A stretch of DNA of 64,000 nt, taken from Pseudomonas sp. M30-35 (GTDB taxonomy: Bacteria; Pseudomonadota; Gammaproteobacteria; Pseudomonadales; Pseudomonadaceae). Positions within the stretch are counted from its first letter, which is position 1; each line of letters begins with the position of its first letter. The translations under genes and the position numbers were made by a program. The notes below the pieces were generated by a model. The model was given only the letters and a program-made list of their open reading frames with translations, was not told the origin of the DNA and did not search any database. The DNA is taken from positions 2,170,001 through 2,234,000 of the forward strand of contig NZ_CP020892.1 of NCBI RefSeq assembly GCF_002163625.1, written 5' to 3'. Shown here piece by piece: positions 14,755 through 24,624 of the stretch.

Positions 14755-17151
14755 ATGAAGACAACCATCGAATTGCCTCTCTTGCCGCTGCGCGATGTCG
14801 TGGTCTATCCGCACATGGTCATCCCGCTGTTTGTAGGGCGTGAAAAATCCATAGAAGCACTCGAAGCCGCTATGTCTGGCGAAAAGCAGATCCTGCTGGT
14901 CGCACAAAAGAATCCGGCTGACGATGATCCAAATGAAGAAGGGCTCTACCGAGTTGGTACCGTTGCGACGGTGCTGCAGCTGCTCAAGCTGCCTGACGGT
15001 ACCGTTAAGGTGCTGGTTGAGGGTGAGCAGCGGGGTGAAATAGAGCAATTCATCGAGGCGGAAGGCTACTTCCGTTCCGAAGTTCAGCTGCTTGACGAAG
15101 CTGAAGTTGCTGAGCGTGAGTCAGAGGTCTTCACCCGTAGTTTGTTGAGCCAGTTCGAGCAGTACGTGCAGTTGGGCAAGAAAGTCCCGGCTGAAGTGCT
15201 GTCGTCGCTTAATAGCATTGATGAGCCTAGTCGCCTGGTTGATACCATGGCTGCGCACATGGCGCTGAAAATCGAGCAGAAGCAAGAAATTCTCGAGATT
15301 ACCGAGTTGCCGGCGCGTGTAGAGCACGTCTTGGCCTTGCTAGATGCCGAAGTCGACCTGTTGCAGGTTGAGAAGCGTATCCGTGGCCGGGTTAAAAAGC
15401 AGATGGAGCGCAGCCAGCGCGAGTACTACTTGAATGAGCAGATGAAGGCCATTCAGAAGGAGCTGGGTGATATTGACGAAGGCCACAACGAAATCGATGA
15501 GCTGAAAAAGCGCATTGAGACTTCAGGCATGAGTAAAGACGCGCATGCCAAGGCCACTAGCGAGCTGAACAAACTCAAGCAGATGTCGCCGATGTCCGCT
15601 GAGGCCACGGTGGTGCGCTCTTACATCGAATGGCTGACCAATGTGCCGTGGAAAGCGCAGAGCAAGGTTCGCCTTGACTTGACGCGTGCAGAATCGATTC
15701 TCGATGCGGACCACTACGGCCTGGAAGAAGTCAAAGATCGCATCCTTGAGTACCTCGCCGTGCAAAAGCGAGTGAAGAAACTCAAAGGCCCAGTGCTGTG
15801 TCTGGTTGGGCCACCAGGCGTGGGTAAAACCTCGCTGGCTGAGTCGATTGCCACTGCAACCAACCGCAAATTTGTGCGGATGGCTTTGGGTGGTGTGCGT
15901 GATGAAGCGGAAATTCGTGGTCATCGCCGTACTTATATCGGTTCTATGCCCGGTAGATTGATTCAAAAGATGACCAAGGTTGGTGTGCGTAATCCACTCT
16001 TTTTGCTCGATGAAATCGACAAAATGGGACAGGACATGCGCGGCGATCCTGCATCGGCACTGCTGGAAGTGCTCGATCCTGAGCAAAACCACAACTTCAA
16101 CGATCATTACCTTGAGGTCGATTACGATCTTTCTGATGTGATGTTCCTGTGTACCGCCAACTCGATGAACATTCCGGGTCCGTTGCTGGATCGTATGGAA
16201 GTCATTCGTCTGCCTGGTTACACCGAAGATGAAAAAATTAACATTGCTATCAAATACCTAGCGCCCAAACAGACTCAGGCCAACGGCGTGAAGAAGGGTG
16301 AACTGGAGTTTGAGGTCGATGCCATTCGCGACATCGTTCGCTATTACACCCGTGAAGCGGGTGTGCGTAGCCTTGAGCGGCAGATCGCCAAAGTGTGCCG
16401 TAAAGCGGTTAAAGATCACTCCAAAGAAAAGCGTTTTAAGGTCTTGGTTACCGCTGAAAACCTCGAAGATTTCCTGGGTGTACGCAAACATCGCTATGGT
16501 TTGGCAGAGCAACAGGATCAAATTGGCCAAGTTACCGGTCTTGCGTGGACTCAAGTTGGTGGCGAATTACTGACCATTGAGGCGGCGGTTGTACCGGGTA
16601 AAGGTCAGCTGATTAAAACCGGTTCTCTGGGCGATGTGATGCTTGAATCTATCACCGCCGCACAGACAGTTGTGCGCAGTCGGGCTAAAAGTTTGGGCGT
16701 GCCTCTCGACTTCTATGAGAAGCGCGACATCCATATCCATATGCCGGAAGGGGCAACGCCGAAAGACGGCCCTAGCGCGGGTGTAGGGATGTGTACGGCG
16801 CTGGTTTCAGCGCTAACTGAGATTCCCGTGCGTGCAGACGTCGCAATGACCGGTGAAATCACCTTGCGTGGTCAGGTTTTGGCCATTGGCGGCTTGAAAG
16901 AAAAGCTGCTTGCAGCTCACCGTGGTGGCATCAAAACGGTGATTATTCCGGAAGAAAATGTGCGCGATTTGAAGGAGATTCCGGAGAACATTAAACAAGA
17001 CTTGCAGATTAAACCGGTTAAATGGATTGACGAGGTCCTGCAAATTGCGCTGCAATACGCCCCGGAGCCCTTAGCTGATGCGGCTCCTGAGTTAGTTGCA
17101 AAGGATGAAACTCGCGAGTCTGATTCCAAGGAGCGAATCAGCACGCATTAG
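14755..17151 (+). CDS. lon: ATP-dependent protease Lon
   Basis: Lon (798 aa) is a cytoplasmic AAA+ serine protease removing damaged and short-lived regulators. It has an N-terminal substrate-binding domain, Walker A GPPGVGKT near residue 352, Walker B LFLLDEID, and a C-terminal protease domain with the Ser-Lys dyad S674 (DGPSAGVG) and K717 (GLKEKLLAA). Length equals that of the P. aeruginosa enzyme as I recall it. It has its own heat-shock-type promoter, and hupB follows under a separate promoter. Confidence 0.97.
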   Translation: MKTTIELPLLPLRDVVVYPHMVIPLFVGREKSIEALEAAMSGEKQILLVAQKNPADDDPNEEGLYRVGTVATVLQLLKLPDGTVKVLVEGEQRGEIEQFIEAEGYFRSEVQLLDEAEVAERESEVFTRSLLSQFEQYVQLGKKVPAEVLSSLNSIDEPSRLVDTMAAHMALKIEQKQEILEITELPARVEHVLALLDAEVDLLQVEKRIRGRVKKQMERSQREYYLNEQMKAIQKELGDIDEGHNEIDELKKRIETSGMSKDAHAKATSELNKLKQMSPMSAEATVVRSYIEWLTNVPWKAQSKVRLDLTRAESILDADHYGLEEVKDRILEYLAVQKRVKKLKGPVLCLVGPPGVGKTSLAESIATATNRKFVRMALGGVRDEAEIRGHRRTYIGSMPGRLIQKMTKVGVRNPLFLLDEIDKMGQDMRGDPASALLEVLDPEQNHNFNDHYLEVDYDLSDVMFLCTANSMNIPGPLLDRMEVIRLPGYTEDEKINIAIKYLAPKQTQANGVKKGELEFEVDAIRDIVRYYTREAGVRSLERQIAKVCRKAVKDHSKEKRFKVLVTAENLEDFLGVRKHRYGLAEQQDQIGQVTGLAWTQVGGELLTIEAAVVPGKGQLIKTGSLGDVMLESITAAQTVVRSRAKSLGVPLDFYEKRDIHIHMPEGATPKDGPSAGVGMCTALVSALTEIPVRADVAMTGEITLRGQVLAIGGLKEKLLAAHRGGIKTVIIPEENVRDLKEIPENIKQDLQIKPVKWIDEVLQIALQYAPEPLADAAPELVAKDETRESDSKERISTH

Positions 17152-17164
17152 CCGGAAGGGTTCC

Positions 17165-17193
17165 TTGACACCATTTTAGAGCCCTTGTTATAA
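17165..17193 (+). promoter_or_regulatory. Strong sigma-70 promoter of hupB
   Basis: TTGACA (17165-17170), exactly 17 bases, then TTATAA (17188-17193). It lies just after the lon stop and leaves a leader of about 90 bases before hupB. It is the best sigma-70 match noticed in the window. Confidence 0.8.
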
Positions 17194-17289
17194 AGCGGCT
17201 CTAATTGGGGTTAATGAGCCCTCCAGCACTCGCTTCACGTACACTAAAAAACGAAGAAATATTCTCAACAGAAATTAAGGGGACTTAGA

Positions 17290-17562
17290 GTGAACAAGTC
17301 GGAACTGATCGATGCTATCGCAGCATCTGCTGATATCCCAAAAGCTGTTGCTGGCCGCGCGCTGGACGCAGTAATTGAATCTGTAACTGGCGCTCTGAAG
17401 GCTGGTGATTCTGTTGTATTGGTAGGCTTTGGTACTTTCGCAGTTAAAGAGCGTGCAGCTCGCACTGGCCGCAACCCACAGACTGGCAACCCAATCAGCA
17501 TCGCGGCTGCCAAGATCCCAGGTTTCAAAGCTGGTAAAGCACTGAAAGACGCTGTTAACTAA
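17290..17562 (+). CDS. hupB: DNA-binding protein HU-beta
   Basis: This 90-residue nucleoid protein bends DNA as a dimer. Family hallmarks are [11 protein letters not shown] at the start, [22 protein letters not shown] in the DNA-binding arm and the [15 protein letters not shown] end. The start codon is GTG at 17290 with GGGG eight bases upstream. The gene sits between lon and tRNA-Asp/ppiD as in other Pseudomonas and has its own strong promoter. Confidence 0.97.
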   Translation: MNKSELIDAIAASADIPKAVAGRALDAVIESVTGALKAGDSVVLVGFGTFAVKERAARTGRNPQTGNPISIAAAKIPGFKAGKALKDAVN

Positions 17563-17584
17563 GCGCCTTTGGGGCATTGCCCAT

Positions 17585-17608
17585 CAGATCAGCTTCATCG
17601 CTGATCTG
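17585..17608 (+). terminator. Hairpin between hupB and tRNA-Asp
   Basis: Perfect 9-bp stem CAGATCAGC/GCTGATCTG with a six-base loop and no T run. It ends five bases before the tRNA, so it could be a processing signal if hupB and the tRNA are co-transcribed. Confidence 0.5.
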
Positions 17609-17613
17609 ACAGC

Positions 17614-17690
17614 GGAGCGGTAGTTCAGTCGGTTAGAATACCGGCCTGTCACGCCGGGGGTCGCGGGTTCGAGTCCCGTCCGCTCCGCCA
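17614..17690 (+). tRNA. tRNA-Asp (GTC)
   Basis: A complete 77-base cloverleaf: acceptor GGAGCGG pairing with CCGCTCC, D-arm with GGTTAGA, anticodon GTC at 17648-17650 in a CCGGC/GCCGG stem, T-arm with GGTTCGAGTCC, discriminator G and encoded CCA. It is a single gene between hupB and ppiD. Confidence 0.97.
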
Positions 17691-17700
17691 GTTACGAGAA

Positions 17701-17723
17701 GGCGCATCCTCGGATGCGCCTTT
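17701..17723 (+). terminator. Terminator after tRNA-Asp
   Basis: GGCGCATC, loop CTCG, GATGCGCC, then TTT. A short T run but a strong stem. Confidence 0.75.
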
Positions 17724-17787
17724 CTTCTATCCGGAACTTACCCACACTGCGCGGCTGATTTATCTATACAGTCGTTCTGGGGGATGC

Positions 17788-19650
17788 ATGCTTCAGAATA
17801 TTAGGGACAATTCACAAGGTTGGATTGCCAAGACCATTATCGGCATTATCGTTGCGCTGCTCGCTTTGACGGGCATCGATGCGATTTTTACCGGCACCAG
17901 TAATGGTCAGAATGCCGCCGAAGTAAATGGCGAAAAAATTACTCAAAATGAGCTTGGCCAAGCTGTTGAAATGCAGCGCCGCCAGCTTGTTCAGCAGTTG
18001 GGCAAGAACTTTGATCCCGCACTGCTTAATGAGAAATTGTTGCGTGATGCTGCGCTCAAAGGTCTGATTGAGCGCAACCTACTGTTGCAGGGTGCGACTG
18101 AGGCTAATTTCGGTTTCTCCGAAGCAGCGCTCGACCAGGTTATTTTGATGACGCCTGAGTTTAGTGTTGACGGCAAATTTAATGCGGACCGTTTTGACCA
18201 GGTGATTCGTCAGTTGGGCTACACGCGTATGCAGTTCCGTCAGATGCTCAAGCAGGAAATGGTCATCGGCCAATTACGTGCAGGCTTAGCTGCCAGCAGC
18301 TTTGTGACCGACGAAGAAGTCCAGGCATTTGCCGCGCTGGAAAAGCAGACTCGTGACTTCGCAACGCAGACGATAAAAGTTGACCCGGCAGCCGTGACGG
18401 TCAGTGATGATGACGTCAAAGCGTATTACGATGCGCAAAGCAGCCAGTTCATGAGCCCTGAGCAAGTTGTCGTGCAGTACGTTGAGCTGAAAAAAGACGC
18501 GTTCTTTGATCAGGTCGAAGTCGCTGACAAAGACTTGCAGGATGCTTACAAGACCGAAATCGCCAATCTCGCAGAACAGCGTGATGCTGCGCATATCCTG
18601 ATCGAAGTTAATGACGAGGTCAGCGATGACCAAGCCAAAGCCAAGATTGAGGAAATCCAGAAACGCCTGCAAAACGGTGAAGATTTCGCTGCTTTAGCTA
18701 AAGAGCTGTCGCAAGATCCGGGTTCTGCCAACAACGGTGGTGACCTCGGTTACGCGGGCCCTGGTGTTTATGACCCTGACTTTGAGAAGGCCCTGTACGC
18801 GCTGGACAAAGATCAAGTGTCTGAACCCGTACGCAGCAGTTTCGGCTGGCACTTAATCAAGCTGCTGGGTGTGCAAGCGCCAGAAGTTCCTAGCTTCGAC
18901 AGCTTGAAAGAAAAACTGGTTAACGACCTCAAGGCACAAAAAGTCGAAAGACGTTTTGTTGAGGCATCCAAGCAACTTGAAGACTCTGCATTCGAAGCTT
19001 CTGATCTGGCGCAACCAGCGCAAGAGCTAGGCCTGAAAGTTGAAACCAGTCAGCCATTTGGTCGCGAAGGCGGCGAAGGCATCCTGGCCAACCGCAAGGT
19101 CGTCGAAGCAGCTTATAGCAGCGATGTGCTCGAGGGCGGCAGCAACAGTGCGGTAATCGAGCTAGATCCAAGCACTGCGGTTGTGGTTCATGTCAAAGAT
19201 CACCTCAAGCCTGAGCAACTGAAGCTTGAGGAAGTGGCCGACAGCATCCGTGAGCACCTGACTACTGTACGTGCCAGTGAAGCGGCAAAGGCCGCTGGCG
19301 AGAAGCAAATTGCTGAGCTCTCTGCTGGTGACACAGCGGCTGATCAAGCTCAGTGGGCTGTGACTGAGGCTGCCACCCGTGCTCAGGAAGGTGTTGATCC
19401 TGTCGTATTGCAGGCGCTGTTCCGCATGCCGAAACCGGCTGATGATGGTAAGTCGACCTACACTGGCGTGAGCTTGGCCAGCGGTGATTTTGTGGTCATT
19501 CGTCTGGACGGCGTGAGCAAGCAAGAGCAAGCGCTAACGGATGAAGAAAAAACCACTTACCGTCGCTTCCTCGCGTCGCGTATTGGTCAGCAAGACTTTG
19601 CGGCGTACCGTAAGCAGCTTGAAGCTAACGCGGACATTGAGCGTTTCTAA
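17788..19650 (+). CDS. ppiD: Periplasmic peptidyl-prolyl isomerase/chaperone PpiD
   Basis: This 620-residue SurA-like protein is anchored in the inner membrane and assists proteins emerging from the Sec translocon. One membrane helix lies at about residues 13-33, followed by an N-terminal chaperone domain (SurA_N type). A parvulin isomerase domain spans about 265-360 (AAHILIEVND, QDPGSANNGGDLGYAG, SSFGWHLIKL), and a C-terminal domain follows. It sits after lon-hupB-tRNA in the usual Pseudomonas order and is followed by a strong terminator. Confidence 0.95.
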   Translation: MLQNIRDNSQGWIAKTIIGIIVALLALTGIDAIFTGTSNGQNAAEVNGEKITQNELGQAVEMQRRQLVQQLGKNFDPALLNEKLLRDAALKGLIERNLLLQGATEANFGFSEAALDQVILMTPEFSVDGKFNADRFDQVIRQLGYTRMQFRQMLKQEMVIGQLRAGLAASSFVTDEEVQAFAALEKQTRDFATQTIKVDPAAVTVSDDDVKAYYDAQSSQFMSPEQVVVQYVELKKDAFFDQVEVADKDLQDAYKTEIANLAEQRDAAHILIEVNDEVSDDQAKAKIEEIQKRLQNGEDFAALAKELSQDPGSANNGGDLGYAGPGVYDPDFEKALYALDKDQVSEPVRSSFGWHLIKLLGVQAPEVPSFDSLKEKLVNDLKAQKVERRFVEASKQLEDSAFEASDLAQPAQELGLKVETSQPFGREGGEGILANRKVVEAAYSSDVLEGGSNSAVIELDPSTAVVVHVKDHLKPEQLKLEEVADSIREHLTTVRASEAAKAAGEKQIAELSAGDTAADQAQWAVTEAATRAQEGVDPVVLQALFRMPKPADDGKSTYTGVSLASGDFVVIRLDGVSKQEQALTDEEKTTYRRFLASRIGQQDFAAYRKQLEANADIERF

Positions 19651-19675
19651 CGCTTAAGCCAAAAGTCTGAAAGAT

Positions 19676-19702
19676 AAAAAAGGCCGCTTAGCGGCCTTTT
19701 TT
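19676..19702 (+). terminator. Rho-independent terminator after ppiD
   Basis: AAAAAAGGCCGC, loop TTA, GCGGCCTTTTTT: strong and symmetrical. Confidence 0.93.
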
Positions 19703-19870
19703 ATTGCAGTGCGATTGAGCTGTCCGGGGCTGTTGAAGGCGGCTCGTCGCTTAATCACGGCGATAAATACCCTGCCCGGAATTGCATGAGCGATGTTATG
19801 GCTGGCGATAGTATTTGCATTGGCTTTGGGCGAAGATGATTGTCCACGCAGCAATTAGATGAGGCAGGCA

Positions 19871-20521
19871 ATGCAGGCGGATTTTTGGCAAAGTCGCTGG
19901 GAAAACAATGAAATTGGTTTTCACGCGAAAGAGGTCAATAGTTACTTGCAGGCAAGCTGGTCTGCACTCGGTTTGCAGCCGGGAGATCAAGTATTTGTAC
20001 CGTTGTGCGGTAAGTCCCTGGATTTAACCTGGTTAGCTGCGCAAGGTTTACGCGTGACGGGTGTTGAGCTGTCGCAGATTGCGGTTGAGGCTTTTTTTGC
20101 GGAACAGCAACTTGAGCCTCTGGTGAGCCAGGAAGGGGCATTCAAGGTCTATCGCGCAAAGTCGATTGAAATTTACTGCGGCGATTTTTTTCAGTTCGAC
20201 GCCTCGTCACTTGAAGGCTGTAAGGGCTTTTATGATCGAGCCGCGTTAATTGCCTTGCCGCAAGATATGCGTGCTCAATATATAGAGCATCTGCAATTAA
20301 TCTTGCCCGTTGGCTGCCAAGGTGTGCTGGTTACACTGATTTACGATCAAGCGAAGATGGATGGCCCGCCATTCTCGGTGACTGATGCCGAGGTTTCTCG
20401 GTTATTTGCTAGAGGCTGGCAGTGCCAGCTTCTGCGCACCGAGGATGCGTTCAACCGGCGGTTTGCCGATCGAGGGCTCGAGACGCTCGAAGAGTCGGTG
20501 TATCAACTCCGCCGTTGCTAG
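19871..20521 (+). CDS. tpm: Thiopurine S-methyltransferase
   Basis: This 216-residue SAM-dependent methyltransferase belongs to the bacterial TPMT family, which methylates thiopurines and, in Pseudomonas, selenium and tellurium compounds. It starts MQADFWQSRWENNEIGFH, the family N-terminus, with VFVPLCGKSLDLTWLAAQG as the SAM site and GFYDRAALIALP later. ATG 19871 was preferred over 19859 because of family alignment and the purine-rich AGGCAGG before it. The neighbouring genes on the minus strand (DUF2513-like, htpX) are those seen beside tpm in P. aeruginosa. Confidence 0.93.
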   Translation: MQADFWQSRWENNEIGFHAKEVNSYLQASWSALGLQPGDQVFVPLCGKSLDLTWLAAQGLRVTGVELSQIAVEAFFAEQQLEPLVSQEGAFKVYRAKSIEIYCGDFFQFDASSLEGCKGFYDRAALIALPQDMRAQYIEHLQLILPVGCQGVLVTLIYDQAKMDGPPFSVTDAEVSRLFARGWQCQLLRTEDAFNRRFADRGLETLEESVYQLRRC

Positions 20522-20561
20522 AGCGCAACACAGGCACCGGGCAACTTAGGTTACCTTGAAT

Positions 20562-20948
20562 TTAGGTTGCCTTGACGGCGAGCTTGTCAAAGATTTCGGG
20601 TACCAGCGCGCTGAGACCTTCTCTGTCGAGTATTTCGCGAGGGTGTTGCTCGCCGGGGAAGCTGCTGTCGATCATGTTCAATAGCTGTAAGCCGCGATCA
20701 GTGAGGACAAAGTTCTCGCCATTGCCGCCTTCGGCTTCTGGCCGCGGGGCGATAAATTCGGCTTTAAGCAGCAAGGCTTCATAGTCACATGCCTGTGCCT
20801 TGAGCTCGTCCTCATCAATATTGCCAGCGCCCGCGCGTTGCTCTTCTTCAGCAAGCTGCACTGCGTACTTGCGCGGGTTGAAGCGTTCGTTGGCTGAGCC
20901 TTGTACGTGCTGCAGCAAGCGCTCGATAAGATCCCAGTTGTACTTCAT
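20562..20948 (-). CDS. Conserved small protein, DUF2513/transcriptional-regulator-like
   Basis: The 128-residue protein begins MKYNWDLIERLLQHV. It looks like a compact winged-helix protein of the DUF2513 type, with a likely recognition region around ALLLKAEFIAPRP and FVLTDRGLQLLNMI. No biochemical role is known to me. ATG 20948 was chosen over 20990 by the family start. It stands alone and converges with tpm. It was seen near htpX and tpm in other Pseudomonas. Confidence 0.7.
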   Translation of the reverse strand: MKYNWDLIERLLQHVQGSANERFNPRKYAVQLAEEEQRAGAGNIDEDELKAQACDYEALLLKAEFIAPRPEAEGGNGENFVLTDRGLQLLNMIDSSFPGEQHPREILDREGLSALVPEIFDKLAVKAT

Positions 20949-21092
20949 GGTCGTACTCCTGTCTGGCGTGAGGGTCACAAGGCCGCACAAATTGCGTCCT
21001 CTATTATTGTCGACCGTAGCGCGCTGCTGATGTTCAGTTACTGGGATCAGTGGTGGTTGCTGGTTAGCGGCTATTTAAGAAGATTGAGCCAT

Positions 21093-21114
21093 AAAAAAGC
21101 GACCCGAAGGTCGC
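21093..21114 (-). terminator. Rho-independent terminator of htpX
   Basis: On the minus strand, GCGACC, loop TTCG, GGTCGC, then six T. It ends the htpX transcript. Confidence 0.9.
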
Positions 21115-21134
21115 CTTGATCTGTTGTTAGTTAT

Positions 21135-22007
21135 TTAGCCGCGTTGACGTAGGGCTTCGATACGGACTTCAAGCGGCGGGTGGCTCATCAGTAGGCCAGC
21201 CAGACCGTTTTTCAGGCCACCATTGATACCGAAGGCGGCGAGGGTGCTTGGCATCTCGACCGGTACGCCTTGCTCGGAACGCAGCCGCTGTAGGGCTGCA
21301 ATCATTGCATTGGTGCCTGCCAGTTGGGCGCCAGCCTCGTCTGCCTTGAACTCACGCTTACGCGAGAACCACATGACTATGATGCTGGCGAGAATGCCCA
21401 GAACCAGTTCAGCGAAGATAGTCGCCACAAAGTAACCGATGCCTGGGCCGTTTTCATTCTTCAGGATTGCCTTATCGACGAAGTTGCCGAAGATCCGCGC
21501 AAAGAACATCACGAAGGTGTTCACCACGCCTTGAATCAAGGCCAGTGTCACCATGTCGCCATTGGCAACGTGGCCTATCTCATGGGCCAGTACGGCTTTA
21601 ACTTCGTCAGGTGAGAAGCGCTCAAGCAAGCCTTGGCTGACGGCGACTAATGCGTCGTTCTTATTCCAGCCGGTGGCGAATGCATTGGACTCATACGCCG
21701 GGAAAATGCCGACTTCAGGCATTTTGATACCCGCCTCGCGTGACAACTCTTCAACCGTTTGCATCAGCCATTGCTCGTGGCGGGTGCGCGGCTGGCTGAT
21801 GATTTGCGTGCCGGTGCTCATCTTCGCCATCCACTTGGAAAGGAACAACGAAATGATCGAGCCTGCGAAACCAAATACCGCACAGAAAGCCAACAGGCTG
21901 CCGTAGTTTTGACCGGTGAAGCGATCAACTCCTAGCAGTTTCAACGTGATGCTGGCGATCAGCAACACAGCCATGTTGGTGGCTAGAAATAAGAAAATGC
22001 GTTTCAT
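21135..22007 (-). CDS. htpX: Membrane zinc metalloprotease HtpX
   Basis: HtpX (290 aa) is an inner-membrane M48 peptidase that removes misfolded membrane proteins. The zinc motif HEIGH is at H142-E143-H146, and a downstream glutamate lies in the [11 protein letters not shown] segment. Hydrophobic helices lie near residues 5-25, 38-57, 150-180 and 190-213. A TTGAAG/TATATA promoter lies just upstream and a terminator just downstream, so it is likely a single-gene unit. Confidence 0.95.
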   Translation of the reverse strand: MKRIFLFLATNMAVLLIASITLKLLGVDRFTGQNYGSLLAFCAVFGFAGSIISLFLSKWMAKMSTGTQIISQPRTRHEQWLMQTVEELSREAGIKMPEVGIFPAYESNAFATGWNKNDALVAVSQGLLERFSPDEVKAVLAHEIGHVANGDMVTLALIQGVVNTFVMFFARIFGNFVDKAILKNENGPGIGYFVATIFAELVLGILASIIVMWFSRKREFKADEAGAQLAGTNAMIAALQRLRSEQGVPVEMPSTLAAFGINGGLKNGLAGLLMSHPPLEVRIEALRQRG

Positions 22008-22053
22008 GGTTTGAAACTACTCCTCAAGGGATAGGTGTTCACGGTATGCAGGC

Positions 22054-22082
22054 TATATAAGGCCGCCGGGGTCAGGCTTCAA
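22054..22082 (-). promoter_or_regulatory. Promoter of htpX
   Basis: On the minus strand: TTGAAG (22082-22077), 17 bases, TATATA (22059-22054). It leaves about 45 bases to the htpX start. Confidence 0.65.
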
Positions 22083-22095
22083 CCGGGCGACTATT

Positions 22096-22548
22096 TCAAG
22101 CTGTTTCGTTGCCGGTGCCAAGATCGCTTGTAAAGAGCAGGCGAGCCAGGCGGGCAAGCTGTTCGCTGTTTTGTTGGGAGATGGCTTGGCGCAACTGGAA
22201 TGCCAGGGTGGCGTGTACGCGGCGCACACTTGGCGGCAGTGCGGGGTCATCGCTGACCACGTGAGGAACACTGCGCGACAGGCGTAAAAAGCCTTTCTCG
22301 GTGAGTACCGCCTGATCCAGTGCGTCGTAGGCAATGCTCGACTCAAACCGAATATAGCCCTCATCAGCCAACCATAGCTGTGTGCCGAGGCAGCTTTGGT
22401 GACGTTTACTGGGTAGGCCGAATTCATCGGGCTCTTCACGTCCGATCAGATCCTCAATATACAGACCGATTTTGCGCGGAAAGGCTTGGTAAAGCATGAG
22501 CAATCCGGCGGCTGCGTCTTTATAGAAATCGTCGATTTGCAGGTCCAT
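22096..22548 (-). CDS. Conserved hypothetical protein between alaA and htpX
   Basis: A 150-residue protein beginning MDLQIDDFYKDAAAGLLMLYQAFPRK. The pattern of helices, then SCLGTQLWLADEGYIRFESSIAYDALDQAVLTEKGFLRL, looks like a winged helix-turn-helix fold, so a DNA-binding role is possible but unproven. It sits 73 bases downstream of alaA on the same strand and before the htpX promoter. The equivalent position in P. aeruginosa holds a hypothetical gene. Confidence 0.75.
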   Translation of the reverse strand: MDLQIDDFYKDAAAGLLMLYQAFPRKIGLYIEDLIGREEPDEFGLPSKRHQSCLGTQLWLADEGYIRFESSIAYDALDQAVLTEKGFLRLSRSVPHVVSDDPALPPSVRRVHATLAFQLRQAISQQNSEQLARLARLLFTSDLGTGNETA

Positions 22549-22621
22549 GAATGTCGGCGCCGATGGTTGTCAAAAGCAGGAGTGGGGTGCAGCGTTGGTT
22601 AATCCACCGCTGCAGAGTCTG

Positions 22622-23833
22622 TTATTGGTTGTAACCTTTGAGGAAACCACCAATACGGCCGATGGCTTGCTCCAGTTCGTCGACCCGCGGCAGGGTTACG
22701 ACCCGGAAGTGATCGGGCCACGGCCAGTTGAATGCGGTGCCTTGGACGATCAGCAATTTCTCCGAGAGGAGTAGATCTAGGACGAATTTTTCATCGTTAT
22801 GGATTGGGCATATTTTCGGGTCGATCTTGGGGAACGCATACAACGCGCCCATCGGCTTTACGCAGCTAACCCCTGGAATATCGTTGAGCAGCTCCCAGGT
22901 GCGGTTACGTTGTTCGAGCAGGCGGCCATTGGGCAGAACCAGATCGTTAATGCTTTGGTAGCCGCCAAGAGCTGTCTGAATGGCATGTTGGCTGGGTACG
23001 TTGGCGCACAGGCGCATGTTGGCCAGAATGTCGATACCTTCGATGTAGCTTTGGGCGCGGTGCTTAGGTCCGGAAATAGCCACCCAACCTGAGCGGAAAC
23101 CCGCGATACGATAGGATTTCGACAAGCCATTGAAGGTCAGGCACAGCACATCTGGAGCCAGTGAGGCCGTACAGATGTGCTTCGCATCATCGTAGAGAAT
23201 CTTGTCGTAGATTTCGTCGGAGAACAGCACCAGGTTGTGCTGGCGGGCAAGTTCTACGATGTCCATCAGGACTTCTTTGGAGTAGACCGCACCGGTTGGA
23301 TTATTTGGATTGATCAACACCAGCGCCTTGGTGCTAGGCGTGATTTTCGCACGGATATCGGCAACATCAGGAAACCAACCCGCTTGCTCGTCACACAGGT
23401 AATGCACCGGCTTGCCGCCTGAGAGCGCCACAGAGGCCGTCCAGAGCGGGTAGTCAGGCGCTGGGATCAACACCTCGTCGCCGTTATTCAGCAATGCTTG
23501 CATGGCCATAACGATCAGCTCGGACACGCCGTTGCCGAGGTAGATGTCCTCGATGCCAATGCCTTCGACATTCATCTGCTGGTAATACTGCATTACTGCC
23601 TTGCGGGCGCTGAACAAGCCTTTCGAGTCGCTGTAGCCTTGCGCTGTAGGCAAGTTGCGAATGACGTCCTGGAGGATCTCTTCAGGCGCTTCAAAACCGA
23701 ACGGAGCAGGGTTGCCGATGTTCAGCTTGAGAATGCGGTGGCCTTCCTCTTCAAGACGCTTGGCATGCTTGAGTACAGGGCCACGAATGTCGTAGCAGAC
23801 GTTGGCGAGCTTGTTCGATTTGCTGACCTGCAT
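22622..23833 (-). CDS. alaA: Alanine-synthesizing aminotransferase (AlaA type)
   Basis: This 403-residue class I/II PLP aminotransferase converts pyruvate and glutamate to alanine and 2-oxoglutarate. It matches E. coli AlaA along its length, including KLNIGNPAPFGFEAPEEI, LINPNNPTGAVYSKE, the PLP lysine in NGLSKSYRIAGFRSGW and a QGTAFNWPWPDHFRVVTLPR end. No msrB gene lies upstream, although one does in P. aeruginosa. It may be co-transcribed with the next minus-strand gene. Confidence 0.92.
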   Translation of the reverse strand: MQVSKSNKLANVCYDIRGPVLKHAKRLEEEGHRILKLNIGNPAPFGFEAPEEILQDVIRNLPTAQGYSDSKGLFSARKAVMQYYQQMNVEGIGIEDIYLGNGVSELIVMAMQALLNNGDEVLIPAPDYPLWTASVALSGGKPVHYLCDEQAGWFPDVADIRAKITPSTKALVLINPNNPTGAVYSKEVLMDIVELARQHNLVLFSDEIYDKILYDDAKHICTASLAPDVLCLTFNGLSKSYRIAGFRSGWVAISGPKHRAQSYIEGIDILANMRLCANVPSQHAIQTALGGYQSINDLVLPNGRLLEQRNRTWELLNDIPGVSCVKPMGALYAFPKIDPKICPIHNDEKFVLDLLLSEKLLIVQGTAFNWPWPDHFRVVTLPRVDELEQAIGRIGGFLKGYNQ

Positions 23834-24138
23834 GTGAAGTGATCCTGAATTAAAAAACTAATCCCACGGGCAAGGGTGGCGTAGGCGGCCGTAACAAGGC
23901 ACTGGGCGACAGGGCTGGAATGATACGTTGCAGGCTGGTTTAGGCAAAGTGACGTAACCGGCTTTTTTTGTTTAAAGCGCGGGTTACGGGATGACCAGAA
24001 ATTAGCGGGCTTGGCATGCATGGGTATTTGGCATGTTGAGTGAGCTGAATATCAGGCATAACTGTCATGTATTTAGATTGTGTACAATTTAATTGCGAGC
24101 TATCTTTATTTCAAATCACTGCAATATGAGCAAATACC
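23834..24138. other. Divergent intergenic region alaA/gpx
   Basis: This region separates alaA (minus) from gpx (plus). It contains no supported gene; in P. aeruginosa msrB lies here, and no trace of it was recognised. The half near gpx is AT-rich and carries the promoter and OspR-type operator described separately. Confidence 0.6.
24078..24106 (+). promoter_or_regulatory. gpx-ospR promoter with OhrR/OspR-type operator
   Basis: A -35 TTGTGT (24078-24083), 17 bases and a -10 TATCTT (24101-24106). TACAATT-T-AATTGCG at 24083-24097 fills the spacer and closely matches the OhrR box (TACAATT-AATTGTA). Since ospR is the second gene of this transcript, autorepression relieved by peroxide is the natural reading. 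Confidence 0.65.
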
Positions 24139-24624
24139 GTGACTGACACATTATTTGATATCCCCTGTACCACTATTACGGGTGAGCAAAAGACCCTTGC
24201 CGATTTTGCAGGCAAAGCTGTTTTGGTGGTCAATACCGCCAGTAAGTGCGGGTTCACCCCGCAATACAAAGGCCTTGAGACACTTTGGCAGAATTATAAA
24301 GACCAGGGTTTAGTTATCCTGGGGTTCCCGTGTAACCAGTTCGGTAAGCAAGAGCCGGGGGATGAGGGTGAAATTTCTCAGTTTTGCGAGCTTAATTTTG
24401 GTGTGAGTTTCCCGCTGTTTAAGAAAATTGATGTCAACGGCAGTGATGCCCATCCACTGTTTGTCTCGTTAAAGCAGCGTGCCCCGGGTTTGCTTGGCAG
24501 CAAAGGCATCAAATGGAATTTCACCAAATTCCTGCTCAGTGCAGACGGCACTCAGGTTAAGCGCTTTGCTCCAACGACCAAGCCTGCAGATCTGGCTAAC
24601 GAGATTGAAGCACTGCTGAAATGA
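24139..24624 (+). CDS. Glutathione peroxidase family protein
   Basis: The 161-residue thiol peroxidase reduces hydrogen and organic peroxides. The peroxidatic cysteine is in [16 protein letters not shown]; the conserved glutamine and tryptophan segments are [13 protein letters not shown] and IKWNFTKFL. The enzyme is the cysteine (not selenocysteine) type. The start is GTG at 24139 (MTDTLFDIP). It overlaps the ospR start (ATGA), so peroxidase and its regulator are translated together. Confidence 0.93.
   Translation: MTDTLFDIPCTTITGEQKTLADFAGKAVLVVNTASKCGFTPQYKGLETLWQNYKDQGLVILGFPCNQFGKQEPGDEGEISQFCELNFGVSFPLFKKIDVNGSDAHPLFVSLKQRAPGLLGSKGIKWNFTKFLLSADGTQVKRFAPTTKPADLANEIEALLK

Noticed and set aside
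20800..21119. Two plus-strand frames over the DUF2513-like gene and its upstream region
   Set aside because: They are antisense shadows and run into the htpX terminator.
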